Positions 25,261 to 35,905 of a DNA stretch of 64,000 nucleotides are shown here, piece by piece. The translations under genes were made by a program, and so were the position numbers. The DNA comes from Desulfotomaculum nigrificans DSM 574 (GTDB taxonomy: Bacteria; Bacillota; Desulfotomaculia; Desulfotomaculales; Desulfotomaculaceae). The DNA lies in contig NZ_KI912183.1 of NCBI RefSeq assembly GCF_000189755.2, positions 2,234,257-2,298,256 of the forward strand. The letters are read 5' to 3'. The stretch's first letter is position 1, and each line of letters starts with the position of its first letter. The notes beneath the pieces were generated by a model. It was not told where the DNA came from, did no database searches, and saw only the letters and a list, made by a program, of their open reading frames with translations.

Positions 25261-26610
25261 TTATAGATAAGCAAGGGGATTTCTCGGTACACCGTTAACA
25301 ATAACTTCAAAATGCAGGTGCGGACCGGTGGACCTACCGGTGGAACCGATTCTGCCGATAACCTGCCCTTTACTAACGGTTTGTCCAACCATTACGCCAA
25401 TGCTGGACATGTGTGCATATCTGGTTACCACACCGTTACCGTGGCTGATGTCAACACAATTGCCGTAACCGCCATACCAACCGGCCCGGATAACTTTACC
25501 GGCCTGGGCAGCCCGGATGGGAGCACCATAGGCGCCAGCCAAGTCTACCCCGGTATGCATGCGGCCTCCTCTGGTGCCAAAGGGTGATAAAATTGCACCA
25601 CTTGGCCGGCTAAGTCCACGGGATGCCACCATGGTCCGGGAACTGCGCTCAATAATTTGGGGTTTAGCTTCTTTAATTACTTTTACCCCCAGCACCTGAC
25701 GTTCGGTTTCCAATCCGTTAACCGCAACAATACGATAAGTAACTTCTTTTAAGCCCTTTTCACCCACTTGCACAACTTTACTCTTGCCATAGGGTAAATT
25801 GGGGTTTTTCCGCACCTGTTGGGGTAACTCAGTTTGTTCCTTGATGGTTTTTTCGGTGGTGGCCACCACATCTAAAATAGGCTCTGCCACACCAACCATT
25901 TTTAGCTTCTGGCCAATTTGCATTCTTTCGGGTACAAAATCTGGGTTAGCCGCCTGTAAATCTTCAGCAGAAATATTAAAGGCCTCGGCAATATCCCAGA
26001 TGGTATCACCTTCTTTTACAACATAGAAACGGGGTTTATCTGATTCCCCCTTTAATTTCTTTAAGGCCTGTTCCTTGGACATAATCTTGTTGGCCGGTAA
26101 GGGCAAATCTACCAGATCGACTTTTTGCGCAAAGGTTACTTTATAACTTGAATCAACCTGGTAGGTTCGCTTAAGTTCTTCAAGAACTTGTTCCGCCGTG
26201 GGGCGGTCTTTTACAGCCAGTTTTAATCCACCATTAACCTTAATCCCCACAGCAGTGGCTTCAAAGGTCAATTTCTTGGCCAGTAACTCTTTTAACTCCT
26301 GTTCACTGATAACTCTGTCACTACCGTTTACCCGTTTATATGTAATTTTCTGTAATGGCTTAACGTTAGCAGCTTTACTTTGTTGTTCCTTAGTTAACGA
26401 GCTAACAACACCTTCTGCCACAGACTGGTTTTGGACAACCGCCACCTCACGGCCGTCTAGCATCACGGCACAGGCACTATTGGCTTTGGCCACCGAAATA
26501 GCTCCCAGCACCAGTACCACCGCTAAAAGCCCGGCCAACCCCCGCTTAATAACCGCCGGCTGCTTGTCCAACCAGCCTTTTAACGATATCAACTTTTCTT
26601 TTACTTGCAT
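25261..26610 (-). CDS. LysM-G5-M23 peptidoglycan endopeptidase
   Basis: A 449-residue exported or membrane-anchored cell-wall enzyme. Order: N-terminal membrane helix (about 24-44), a region of unknown fold, LysM domain (about 193-238, FYVVKEGDTIWDIAEAFNIS), G5 domain (about 245-322) and a C-terminal M23 metallopeptidase with HTGVDL and HLHFEV zinc ligands. It should cut peptidoglycan cross-links, perhaps at division or sporulation. AAAGGAG lies before the ATG at 26610. A terminator follows, so the downstream TPR gene probably has its own start. Confidence 0.93.
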   Translation of the reverse strand: MQVKEKLISLKGWLDKQPAVIKRGLAGLLAVVLVLGAISVAKANSACAVMLDGREVAVVQNQSVAEGVVSSLTKEQQSKAANVKPLQKITYKRVNGSDRVISEQELKELLAKKLTFEATAVGIKVNGGLKLAVKDRPTAEQVLEELKRTYQVDSSYKVTFAQKVDLVDLPLPANKIMSKEQALKKLKGESDKPRFYVVKEGDTIWDIAEAFNISAEDLQAANPDFVPERMQIGQKLKMVGVAEPILDVVATTEKTIKEQTELPQQVRKNPNLPYGKSKVVQVGEKGLKEVTYRIVAVNGLETERQVLGVKVIKEAKPQIIERSSRTMVASRGLSRPSGAILSPFGTRGGRMHTGVDLAGAYGAPIRAAQAGKVIRAGWYGGYGNCVDISHGNGVVTRYAHMSSIGVMVGQTVSKGQVIGRIGSTGRSTGPHLHFEVIVNGVPRNPLAYL

Positions 26611-26791
26611 CGGTCAGCTCCTTTCGGGTGTTTTCACCTAATTTTTTATAATGGTCCCTATTAAGTTGGAAAAGAAGCTAAAGAAAGGCAAATTTCGGCA
26701 CTGTTAATTATAACATGTCAGCAATCAATCAGCAAAGGTTTTATGGTAAAAGAAGCTCTGCCCATAACTAAAGGACAGAGCTTCTTTGTTT

Positions 26792-28144
26792 TTAGGCCAG
26801 TCCGGCCTGCTTCACCTGCAGATAAATGGCGCACTCAAAGCGTTTTTTGGCTAATTGGCAGCCTAATTGATATGGTTTTAACAGGTCACCGTTAAAGGCC
26901 ATGGCGTTGGCATGGCAACCGCCGCTGCAGTAGAATTTGGCCCAGCAATTTTGGCACGCTTCTTTGTTGTAGACATGAGCCTGCCTAAAACCATCAATAA
27001 TGTCATGGCGTTTGATGCCTTCTTTTACATTACCTAGTAAAAACTCCGGTTTACCTACAAATTGATGACAGGGGTACAGGTCGCCCTCCGGGGTGACGGC
27101 CAAATATTCATAACCTGCGCCACAACCGGATAATCGTTTGGGTAAGCAGGGACCTCCTTTGAGGTCGATATTAAAATGGAAAAAGTTAATCGGTTCTCCG
27201 GCCTGACGGCGGGCCCATAATTCCCTGGTCAACTTGTCATATTGATCCATTAAGGAAGGAATATCTTCCTCTTTAAAGGCATAATCGGTGTCGTTTCCCG
27301 CCACCACCGGCTCAACAGAAACATCCTTAAACCCCAGCTCGGCCATGTGTAGTACATCTTGGCTGAAGTCCAGATTATGCCGGGTGAAGGTGCCCCGGAT
27401 GTAGTAACCGGCGGCAGGCTGCCGCTGGACATACTCCTGGAAATGTTTAACCACCATATCGTAGGATCCCTTACCGGAGGGGGCGGGACGCATGGCGTTG
27501 TGGACTTCCGGCCGACCGTCCAGGCTTAATACAGCGGCCATATCATTGTCGATCAGGAATTGTTGTACTTCTTGATTCAGCAGCACCCCGTTGGTGGTTA
27601 AGGTAAACTTGATCTTTTTGCCGGCCTGCTCCGCTTTTTGTCGACCGTATGGCACCAGCTCTTTGATCACCTTAAAGTTAAGCAGGGGCTCGCCGCCGAA
27701 AAAGTCTATTTCTACATGTTTACGATTACCTGACTGCTCAATTAGGAAATCAATGGCTGCCCTACCCACTTCCTCGGAAAGTAATCCACTGGGACCCCCG
27801 AACTGCCCCTGGCCGGCAAAACAGTACCGGCAGCGCAGGTTGCAGTCATGGGCAGCGTGCAAGCACAGGGCCTTAACTACCCCGTCCCTTTTAGGTTGGT
27901 AGCCTTCCCGGTGGGGATCAGTGGTAAAGAGTAACCCCTCTTGCTGCAGGCCTTCTATTTCAATGAAAGCTTGCTCAATATCCGCAGTGTTGTATTTGGC
28001 GGACAGCAAGGCCAATATTTCTTCTTTGGTCCTGGCTTGGTATTGGTCCAGAATATCCCAAACCAATTCATCCACAACATGTACTGCCCCGCTGTGGACA
28101 TCTAAAACTATTCTCACATCATCAAAAATAAATTTATGTAACAC
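26792..28144 (-). CDS. scfB: radical SAM/SPASM maturase of the SCIFF peptide
   Basis: About 450 residues. The N-terminal part resembles a precursor-recognition (RRE-like) domain (VLDVHSGAVHVVDELVWDIL). The radical SAM core has HAAHDCNLRCRYCFAGQG (C-x3-C-x2-C) and FFGGEPLLNF. The C-terminal SPASM region is cysteine-rich (GCGAGYEYLAV, YPCHQFVG, ACQNCWAKFYCSGGCHAN). It forms thioether bridges in the six-cysteine peptide encoded just upstream. The start is GTG 28144 after GGAGGGG; longer forms reach back toward the terminator. Confidence 0.93.
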   Translation of the reverse strand: MLHKFIFDDVRIVLDVHSGAVHVVDELVWDILDQYQARTKEEILALLSAKYNTADIEQAFIEIEGLQQEGLLFTTDPHREGYQPKRDGVVKALCLHAAHDCNLRCRYCFAGQGQFGGPSGLLSEEVGRAAIDFLIEQSGNRKHVEIDFFGGEPLLNFKVIKELVPYGRQKAEQAGKKIKFTLTTNGVLLNQEVQQFLIDNDMAAVLSLDGRPEVHNAMRPAPSGKGSYDMVVKHFQEYVQRQPAAGYYIRGTFTRHNLDFSQDVLHMAELGFKDVSVEPVVAGNDTDYAFKEEDIPSLMDQYDKLTRELWARRQAGEPINFFHFNIDLKGGPCLPKRLSGCGAGYEYLAVTPEGDLYPCHQFVGKPEFLLGNVKEGIKRHDIIDGFRQAHVYNKEACQNCWAKFYCSGGCHANAMAFNGDLLKPYQLGCQLAKKRFECAIYLQVKQAGLA

Positions 28145-28257
28145 TAACAGCCCCTCCATAGAAAACTTGACTGGCACCAAGCCTTGAGGCATACCCACAA
28201 GAGGCACAGGCAGACGGGGCCTTAGTGGCCCTGGTGCAAAGTTCTTACCCATATGCC

Positions 28258-28289
28258 AAAAAAATTACCTTATCCCGACGGGACAAGGT
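28258..28289 (-). terminator. intergenic terminator between scfA and scfB
   Basis: On the minus strand ACCTTGTCCC and GGGATAAGGT pair over ten positions (one G-U) with a three-base loop, followed by AATTTTTTT. It would let the peptide gene be transcribed more than the maturase gene. Confidence 0.85.
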
Positions 28290-28324
28290 TCCTTTTGACC
28301 GGTAGCATTATGCCGGTTAGTTGA

Positions 28325-28480
28325 TTAAGCTTGTTTAGCGCAAACCTGGTTACCCACAGTGCAGGAGGTTTTGCAAGCGGATTGGCAAGAAGTAGCGCAC
28401 TCGCCACAACCACCGGTTTTCAAGGTCTCTTTTAAGGAAGTCTTATTCAAAGTTTTGATATGTTTTGTCAAGTCTTTCAT
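28325..28480 (-). CDS. scfA: six-cysteine SCIFF precursor peptide
   Basis: A 51-residue peptide. The leader (MKDLTKHIKTLNKTSLKETL) is followed by a core with six cysteines: GGCGECATSC, QSACKTSC, TVGNQVC. This is the SCIFF (six cysteines in forty-five residues) ribosomal peptide found across Clostridia, with unknown final function. Its maturase lies downstream on the same strand. The ATG at 28480 follows AAAGGGG. The region upstream (28481-28770) contains AT-rich promoter-like sequence and one large hairpin. Confidence 0.95.
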   Translation of the reverse strand: MKDLTKHIKTLNKTSLKETLKTGGCGECATSCQSACKTSCTVGNQVCAKQA

Positions 28481-28680
28481 CCCCTTTCCGGATATCATTA
28501 TAAAGCACCTGGTTTGTCCAAAGCAAGTAAAACTTGGTTAGAGTCACTTTATTACCATTCCGGTGAAAAATATAATTCCAATAGATTTTACCAATCTTTA
28601 AGATATTTTTAATGTTAACATTATATAATAAAGATCAAATGTAGGTTTTCCGTCCTACTTATAAATTTTCCTCACCTCCG

Positions 28681-28721
28681 TTAAGAAGGGGCGCCGGGTT
28701 GGTGCTCCTTCTTAATTTTAT
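28681..28721. terminator. large hairpin upstream of scfA
   Basis: TTAAGAAGG and CCTTCTTAA flank a GC-rich interior (arms 28681-28689 and about 28707-28715), with ATTTTATT on the plus-strand side. It lies between the tRNA operon and scfA; which transcript it serves is unclear. Confidence 0.4.
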
Positions 28722-28773
28722 TCCGGCTGATATAATATTTGATGATCATTTGGTCGGGTACCAAAAGGGCACC

Positions 28774-28812
28774 AAAAAAACCTCCGCAGGATTAAATAAA
28801 TCCCCGGAGGCC
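28774..28812 (-). terminator. terminator of the tRNA cluster
   Basis: On the minus strand CCTCCG..GGATT and AATCC..CGGAGG form a stem followed by TTTTTTT, 10 bases past tRNA-Gly. Confidence 0.85.
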
Positions 28813-28821
28813 TTGAAATAT

Positions 28822-28896
28822 TGGAGCGGGTGACGGGGATCGAACCCGCAACCCTCAGCTTGGGAAGCTGATGCTCTACCATTGAGCTACACCCGC
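28822..28896 (-). tRNA. tRNA-Gly (CCC)
   Basis: The minus strand folds as a 75-base cloverleaf: acceptor GCGGGTG/CACCCGC, GTTCGATCC T-arm, anticodon loop TTCCCAA, encoded CCA end. It is the last gene of a Lys-Glu-Gly cluster read on the minus strand. Confidence 0.96.
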
Positions 28897-28954
28897 AATG
28901 TATTTATTATTATACCCATAAGTAAAAAGGCTGTAAACAAAAAAATAAAAATTT

Positions 28955-29030
28955 TGGTGACCCCTACGGGATTCGAACCCGTGTTACCGCCGTGAAAGGG
29001 CGGTGTCTTAGGCCGCTTGACCAAGGGGCC
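28955..29030 (-). tRNA. tRNA-Glu (TTC)
   Basis: A 76-base cloverleaf: acceptor GGCCCCT/AGGGGTC, anticodon loop CTTTCAC, T-arm GGTTCGAATCC, encoded CCA. Confidence 0.96.
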
Positions 29031-29045
29031 ACAAAATTTTTGTGG

Positions 29046-29121
29046 TGGTGATCCATCCGCGACTCGAACGCGGGACACCCTGATTAAAAGTCAGGTGCTC
29101 TACCAACTGAGCTAATGGATC
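29046..29121 (-). tRNA. tRNA-Lys (TTT)
   Basis: A 76-base cloverleaf: acceptor GATCCAT/ATGGATC, D-arm AGCTCAGTTGGTAGAGC, anticodon loop CTTTTAA, encoded CCA. It is the first gene of the cluster. Confidence 0.96.
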
Positions 29122-29258
29122 GTATTTTCTTTTGTTTAGCGCTCAGCGCGCCTCACGAGTGTTATAATACAACATCAGTATAACTTGTGTCAACAAGTTT
29201 GTCCGCAAAATTTTACTTGAATAATTTAGTAAAAAAGATAATTAAAATACCGGCAATT

Positions 29259-29296
29259 GGCGTTTTTAAACAATTCAAGGGGCCCTTTGGCCCCTT
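29259..29296 (-). terminator. terminator after purA
   Basis: AAGGGGCC (29277-29284) pairs with GGCCCCTT (29289-29296); on the minus strand GAATTGTTTAAAAA follows. It separates purA from the tRNA cluster. Confidence 0.7.
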
Positions 29297-29301
29297 AGGT
29301 T

Positions 29302-30687
<1,386 letters not shown>

Positions 30688-30810
30688 CTACCCGCTGAAA
30701 TAAAAATAACCCAAACAGAAACTTAAAAAGTTATCTATTTGAGTTAGAATTATAATACCCCCACCATTTTTGAATATTATTGTCAAGTTCAACTTAACCA
30801 GAACAGGCAT

Positions 30811-30857
30811 ATGTTAACATTAGCATATTTGATTGTCAAGTTTCATTATTTGACAAT
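30811..30857 (-). promoter_or_regulatory. purA promoter with a dyad over the -35 box
   Basis: On the minus strand TTGACA (30834-30839), a 17-base spacer and TAACAT (30811-30816) form a promoter. ATTGTCAA (30832-30839) and TTGACAAT (30850-30857) form a perfect dyad spaced by ten bases across the -35 box. It does not match the PurR PurBox. A further ATTGTCAAG lies at 30779. Confidence 0.55.
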
Positions 30858-30907
30858 TAATACCCTCTGGACCCATTAGTTTGTTCTTATTTGCACAACC
30901 GCCGATT

Positions 30908-32230
30908 TTATTCTCTTTTGGCTAAATTAACAAATTTGGTAAATTCCCTGAAGAATCCTAATTCCACTGTACCCACCGGGCCATTTCTCTGCTTGGCGAT
31001 AATAATCTCAGCAATACCCTTTTTTTCAGAGTCCGGGTTATAGTATTCATCACGGTAAATAAACATAATTAAATCAGCATCCTGCTCAATGCTGCCGCTT
31101 TCCCGCAGGTCGGACATCATGGGACGTTTATCGGTCCGGCTTTCCACTGCCCGGCTTAACTGGGAAAGGGCCAAAACCGGCACCCCTAATTCTTTGGCCA
31201 ACCCCTTTAGTTTTCTGGAGATATCGGCAATTTCTTGCTGCCGGTTTTCGATCCGCTTTCCGCCGGACATTAGCTGCAGGTAGTCAATAATAATCAATCC
31301 CAGGCCCTTTTCAGCCTTCAGCCGGCGGGCCTTGGATCGCATTTCCCGTACGGTGGCGGCCCCGGTGTCGTCTAAATAAATTGGGGCCCGGGATAAGTGC
31401 CTGGCTGCCTCGCTGAGCTTACTCCAGTCTTCATCGGACAGGTTGCCGGTACGAACTTTATGTGCGTCAACCATGGCCTCGGAGCATAACATACGCTGCA
31501 CCAGCTGCTCCTTGGACATTTCCAAACTAAATATGGCCACCGGTATCTTGTGTTTCAGTGCGGCATATTGACCAATCAAGATGGCCAAAGCTGTTTTACC
31601 CATACTGGGGCGAGCCGCCAAAATAATTAGATCGCCCTTTTGAAAACCGTTGGTCATATGGTCTAACTCAATAAAGCCGGTGGGCACCCCGTTGATTTTG
31701 CCCCGGTTGTTATAGACCTGTTCCAGGTTTTCAAAGGTATCCACCAAAATATCCTTAATCGGGGTAAAGGTGGTGGTACTGCGACGCTGGCTCAATTCCA
31801 GGATGGAACGTTCGGCTTCGTCCAGCAATTCCTCCGGACTCTCAACGCCTTCGTAACCCCGGCTGGCAATTCTGGTACTAACAGATATGAGGGCCCGGGT
31901 GAGGGCCTTTTCCTCCACAATCCTGGCATAATACTCAGCATTGGCCGCCGTGGGCACCAGGTTGGCCAGGGTGGCCACATAGGTTATACCGCCTACCTTT
32001 TCCAAGTCACCCTTATCCCGCAGTAAGTCGGTGACAGTAATTAAATCCACCGGGCTGCCGCTTTCCGCCAGTTCCAGGATGGCCTCATAGATGATGCGAT
32101 GGCTTTCCTTATAAAAATCATCCGGTTTTAGGAACTCCATCACCTTAAAGATGGCTTCCCGCTCCAGCAGCATGGCGCCCAGCACTGACTGTTCCGCATC
32201 TATATTTTGTGGTGGTACACGGTCGAGCAT
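30908..32230 (-). CDS. dnaB: replicative DNA helicase DnaB (DnaC in Bacillus)
   Basis: A 440-residue hexameric helicase. It has the N-terminal primase-interacting domain (PPQNIDAEQSVLGAMLLE), then the RecA-type motor with Walker A AARPSMGKTALA, Walker B LIIIDYLQLM, the SQLSRAVE segment and SGSIEQDADLIMFIYRDEYY. It unwinds DNA at the replication fork. It heads away from the rplI-lonC genes, in the usual clostridial cluster order (DUF2232, rplI, lonC, dnaB). Confidence 0.97.
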   Translation of the reverse strand: MLDRVPPQNIDAEQSVLGAMLLEREAIFKVMEFLKPDDFYKESHRIIYEAILELAESGSPVDLITVTDLLRDKGDLEKVGGITYVATLANLVPTAANAEYYARIVEEKALTRALISVSTRIASRGYEGVESPEELLDEAERSILELSQRRSTTTFTPIKDILVDTFENLEQVYNNRGKINGVPTGFIELDHMTNGFQKGDLIILAARPSMGKTALAILIGQYAALKHKIPVAIFSLEMSKEQLVQRMLCSEAMVDAHKVRTGNLSDEDWSKLSEAARHLSRAPIYLDDTGAATVREMRSKARRLKAEKGLGLIIIDYLQLMSGGKRIENRQQEIADISRKLKGLAKELGVPVLALSQLSRAVESRTDKRPMMSDLRESGSIEQDADLIMFIYRDEYYNPDSEKKGIAEIIIAKQRNGPVGTVELGFFREFTKFVNLAKRE

Positions 32231-32252
32231 AAGAAAACCTCTCTTGAGATTC

Positions 32253-32465
32253 TTTGTGGTCTAGTCGTTAGCCTTAAAGGCTATGCTTTAAGGTCCTGTC
32301 CTTAGTCGTTAATACTAAGGCATTAGTTTGGGGTAAAAATTAGTCGTTCGTTTTTGTTGGTATTCTTAAGGCCAAAAAAGCTTCTGTATGCCCCTAAGAA
32401 ATGCCTATTACGAACGACTGGACCTGTAAGGAATACCCTTCAGGCCAACTAACGACAGACCTATA
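32253..32465. repeat. dispersed hairpin repeat, copy A
   Basis: The gap between lonC and dnaB is filled by long imperfect inverted repeats built from TAGTCGTTAG, TAAGGAATACC-like and ACTAACGAC blocks. The same blocks recur at 39510-39735 and 40822-40902. No coding potential. Confidence 0.6.
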
Positions 32466-32478
32466 ATTATACAATTCT

Positions 32479-34419
32479 TTAACTAGCTAAACAAGATCTA
32501 TTCTGCGGCCAAATACGTCGTAAAATCTCTTCCACCGTTTGTACAGGAATTATTTCTATACCTTTTAAATCCACAGGAACATCTTTAATGTTCTCCGCCG
32601 GGATAAATATCTTTTTAATGCCGGCCTGTTTGGCGCCGTAGATTTTTTCAAACACGCCGCCAACAGCCCGCACTTTACCCTGGATGGAAATCTCACCGGT
32701 GACGGCAATATTCTGGGGCAGGGGCTGATTTTTAATGGCGCTCAGCATGGCTAACATAATGGCTACGCCGGCCGAGGGGCCGTCAATCCTGCCGCCGCCC
32801 ACCACGTTGACGTGGACATCGTAATTACTAATATCCTCACCGGTGATTTTTCTAATCACCGAAGCAGCGTTAAACACCGAGTCCTTAGCCATGCTGCCGG
32901 CGGTATCGTTAAACCTGATGTTACCCTGGCCCGGACTGCGGGCCGGGAAGGCCACAGTCTCAATTTCAATTACTGAACCAAGATAACCGGCCACACCAAG
33001 GCCAAATATTTTACCCACTTCACTGTCATCGGACGCTTTGCACAGGACATAAGGCGTTAACCGGCTGGTTTGAATTACTTCGTAAACATCCTGCACAGTA
33101 ATGAGAATAGACTCGTCGCCACCTGCTTGTTGCTGCCGGTAAGAGGCCAGACCATAGGCGTCCGCTAAAATGTTTATGGCCTTACGACCTTCAATGGTAT
33201 ATTCAGAAATTATTTCCGGCACCTGGTCATCCATGGCCACCTTTAATTTACCGGCGGCCTGTTTGATAATATTCTGAATGGCGGCCGGCGTCAGGGGTTC
33301 AAAGAATATTTCGGCACAGCGGGAGCGCAGGGCCGGGTTAATCTCCTCAGGTTCCCTGGTGGTAGCCCCGATGAGAATAAAATCAGCCGGAGCACCCTCT
33401 TCAAATATCTTTTTAATGTACTGGGGCACGTTGCCGTCATTGGGGTCGTAGTAGGCCGAATCAAAAAAGACCCTTTTATCTTCCAGGACTTTAAGTAATT
33501 TATTCTGCAGGGCGGGGTCCAGCTCACCCACTTCATCAATAAACAGTACCCCCCCGTGGGCATCGGTGACCAAACCTAACTTGGGCTCGGGGATGCCTGT
33601 CTCAGCCAGGTCACGCCGGGCACCCTGGTAAATGGGATCATGCACCGAACCCAGCAGCGGGTTGGTGACTTCTCTGGGATCCCAGCGTAAGGTGGTGCCG
33701 TCCACCTCCACAAAAGGGGCGTCCTTGGCAAAGGGGGACTGCTTGATACCCTTGGCCACCTCTAAGGCCAGCCGGGCAGCGGTGGTTTTCCCCACCCCCG
33801 GCGGCCCGTATAGGATGATATGCTGCGGGAAGGGGGAGGCCAGTTTAGCCAGCAGGGCCTTCACCGCCCGTTCCTGGCCAATTACTTCGGCAAAACTGGC
33901 GGGGCGTAGGACCTCCATGGCCGAGGCGGCCAAATGCTTGGAGTCTAACTTTTCTAAAATGGCCAGTCTTTTTAATGTTTGGGCATTTTCCGGTCCGGCG
34001 TTTTCCTTAATCACCTGCATCTTGATTTCGCGGTAATAGTCTTCATGCCGCTGGATCATTTTCTCGCCGATCTTCTTTTCTAACTCCTCTTCCACTGTGC
34101 GCCGGGCAATGGTGTCGGCGATTTCTTCTTGAATGGATTCTAAGATAGCCGGGATCTCTGCTACGGTCGGTAATGTGTCATAGGTGGGGTCTTCAAATAC
34201 CAGCTTTTGCAAAGCTAATACTCTTTCCTCAATTCGCTCGGAACGCATCAATTGCAAGGCTTCCAACTTACCTGCCCGAAGCACCAGCTTGTCTGACCCG
34301 TAGATACTGCTTAACAGTCCGTATAAAGCAGTGACCTGCCGTTTAAGCTGATCTTCTTCGGAAAATTTGCCGGATACCTGATCTTTGGTGCCCTTGAACC
34401 TTGCGAGGAAAACTTTCAT
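32479..34419 (-). CDS. lonC: Lon-family ATP-dependent protease LonC
   Basis: About 646 residues. A coiled, charged N-terminal region (about 1-190) replaces the classical Lon N-domain. The AAA+ module has Walker A LYGPPGVGKTTAA and Walker B VLFIDEVGEL. The C-terminal serine protease has the catalytic serine in GGRIDGPSAGVAIMLAML and the lysine in the GKVRAVGGVFEK region. It matches the spore-associated LonC type. The ATG at 34419 follows AAAGGAG; any longer form would overlap rplI out of frame. Confidence 0.93.
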   Translation of the reverse strand: MKVFLARFKGTKDQVSGKFSEEDQLKRQVTALYGLLSSIYGSDKLVLRAGKLEALQLMRSERIEERVLALQKLVFEDPTYDTLPTVAEIPAILESIQEEIADTIARRTVEEELEKKIGEKMIQRHEDYYREIKMQVIKENAGPENAQTLKRLAILEKLDSKHLAASAMEVLRPASFAEVIGQERAVKALLAKLASPFPQHIILYGPPGVGKTTAARLALEVAKGIKQSPFAKDAPFVEVDGTTLRWDPREVTNPLLGSVHDPIYQGARRDLAETGIPEPKLGLVTDAHGGVLFIDEVGELDPALQNKLLKVLEDKRVFFDSAYYDPNDGNVPQYIKKIFEEGAPADFILIGATTREPEEINPALRSRCAEIFFEPLTPAAIQNIIKQAAGKLKVAMDDQVPEIISEYTIEGRKAINILADAYGLASYRQQQAGGDESILITVQDVYEVIQTSRLTPYVLCKASDDSEVGKIFGLGVAGYLGSVIEIETVAFPARSPGQGNIRFNDTAGSMAKDSVFNAASVIRKITGEDISNYDVHVNVVGGGRIDGPSAGVAIMLAMLSAIKNQPLPQNIAVTGEISIQGKVRAVGGVFEKIYGAKQAGIKKIFIPAENIKDVPVDLKGIEIIPVQTVEEILRRIWPQNRSCLAS

Positions 34420-34471
34420 TTGTGCTGCTCCTTTCAGTGCCATGTCCTGTCCCGGTTCCCGTTCTGGCATC

Positions 34472-34921
34472 TTACTCCCCGGCTTGTACCTGTACGTTAA
34501 TATCTGCCTGGGCCACCGGGTGAATTTTAATAGTAATCTTGTGGTCGCCCAGAGTTTTAATAGGTTCTTTAAGGACAATCTTTTTCTTATCCACATCATA
34601 GCCGTGCTGTGCCTTAAGGGCATCAGCAATATCTTTACTGCTAATGGCGCCAAACAGGCGACCACCCTCACCAACCCTGGCCTTTATGGTCACCGTTAAA
34701 TTGCTAATTTTAGCTGCCAGTTCCCTGGCCTGTTCTTCTTGTTGTTTTTTCTTGGCGGCTTGGGTTTGTTTTTGAATGGAAATTTCCTTCAACTTTCCTT
34801 CCGAGGCCGGTGCGGCCAGGTTACGTGGGAATAAAAAGTTTCTGGCATAACCTTCGGTGACGTTAACCACATCGCCTTTTTTACCTAATTTAGACACATC
34901 CTGTAACAAAACAACCTGCAT
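34472..34921 (-). CDS. rplI: 50S ribosomal protein L9
   Basis: A 149-residue L9 of normal size. The N-terminal rRNA-binding domain carries MQVVLLQDVSKLGKKGDVV and EGYARNFLFPRNLA; a central helix rich in Lys/Glu/Gln links to the C-terminal domain with GRLFGAISSKDIADAL. It binds 23S rRNA at the base of the L1 stalk. It is co-oriented with lonC and DUF2232 at short spacing. Confidence 0.98.
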   Translation of the reverse strand: MQVVLLQDVSKLGKKGDVVNVTEGYARNFLFPRNLAAPASEGKLKEISIQKQTQAAKKKQQEEQARELAAKISNLTVTIKARVGEGGRLFGAISSKDIADALKAQHGYDVDKKKIVLKEPIKTLGDHKITIKIHPVAQADINVQVQAGE

Positions 34922-34957
34922 GATAATCTCCCCTTATATATTTAAATCTTTTATAAG

Positions 34958-35905
34958 CTAGATTTCTTTTTTAATTAAGGGCCGACGGATGTTAAATATG
35001 GCATCAAAGATACCTAACACTGCCACCGCCCAGTACATAAAGCCGATGTAGATAAACAGCAAAACAATCATGATAGTTTTAAAAGGTTTGGATAACGGCA
35101 GCACTTTGAAATAATAGACCACCACCGACAAACCAACGACAAAAAAGCTAAAGCCAAATATCATTAATAAATTTTGACCGGTGATATTTAACCAATTTAA
35201 ATTAAATTTGGCTCCGGCCATAAAAAAGGATAGACCTAAAATTAAACCCCATATGGAGTACCAGGGTAACCGCCACTGGCTAAAGGGTGGCAGGGCACTC
35301 ACTTTATAACCCAGGCGCTTTAATACTTTGCTACCAATGATATAGGTTAAAACAGTAGACAGCACCGAACTCAAAACCCAGATGGCCGGCAGCAGGCTGA
35401 CAGCTGTTTTAATGCTGTCCCGCAGCAGTTTTTGCTCCTCCGGAGGTACCGATAAACCAGCCTGTTGGTACATTTGAAATACCTTGTCCAGCGAGGTATT
35501 GGCAGCTGCCTGTAAGGTGGCTAAATTTAATTCGCCAATTAAAAAAACCAGGGCAATCACTGCCACAGACGCAATTACCGATATTAGTGAAGCGGTGACC
35601 AGGGCATGACCGGCAGTCACATAATTTTTATATAAAAGTCCCAGCACCAGTCCCAGGGGACCAAACTGAATTAACAAAACAGCGGCTTGTAAAGGATTGG
35701 CGTAAAGGATGGTCATCAGGATGCCGGTTACCGCCAGGGATAAAACAGCCACCCGTAAATCCCGGCGCATTACCAGTACCGCCAGGGGGATGGGCATGAC
35801 AATCAGAATGGGTGGGATAATTATCCCCAGCAAACCCATGACAGTGGTGAGCCCGGCCATAAAGGCCCCTTCCACCAGTGCCCGGGTATTTAAAAAGGAA
35901 GCCAA
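34958..35905 (-). CDS. DUF2232 (YybS-like) membrane protein
   Basis: About 315 residues with eight or so hydrophobic helices, of the YybS/DUF2232 family found next to rplI in Firmicutes. The N-terminal half resembles the S-component fold of ECF transporters, but no substrate is known. The start is TTG 35905 after GAGGTGA; an upstream ATG at 35941 has no ribosome site. It is probably the first gene of the DUF2232-rplI-lonC-dnaB group. Confidence 0.85.
   Translation of the reverse strand: MASFLNTRALVEGAFMAGLTTVMGLLGIIIPPILIVMPIPLAVLVMRRDLRVAVLSLAVTGILMTILYANPLQAAVLLIQFGPLGLVLGLLYKNYVTAGHALVTASLISVIASVAVIALVFLIGELNLATLQAAANTSLDKVFQMYQQAGLSVPPEEQKLLRDSIKTAVSLLPAIWVLSSVLSTVLTYIIGSKVLKRLGYKVSALPPFSQWRLPWYSIWGLILGLSFFMAGAKFNLNWLNITGQNLLMIFGFSFFVVGLSVVVYYFKVLPLSKPFKTIMIVLLFIYIGFMYWAVAVLGIFDAIFNIRRPLIKKEI

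Noticed and set aside
28145-28252. A longer N-terminus for the SCIFF maturase starting at an ATG at 28252.
   Set aside because: The extension is unlike the family and begins right after the intergenic terminator; the GTG at 28144 has a strong ribosome site.
34420-34674. An 85-codon N-terminal extension of LonC.
   Set aside because: It overlaps rplI in another frame, and the ATG at 34419 has AAAGGAG at a suitable distance.
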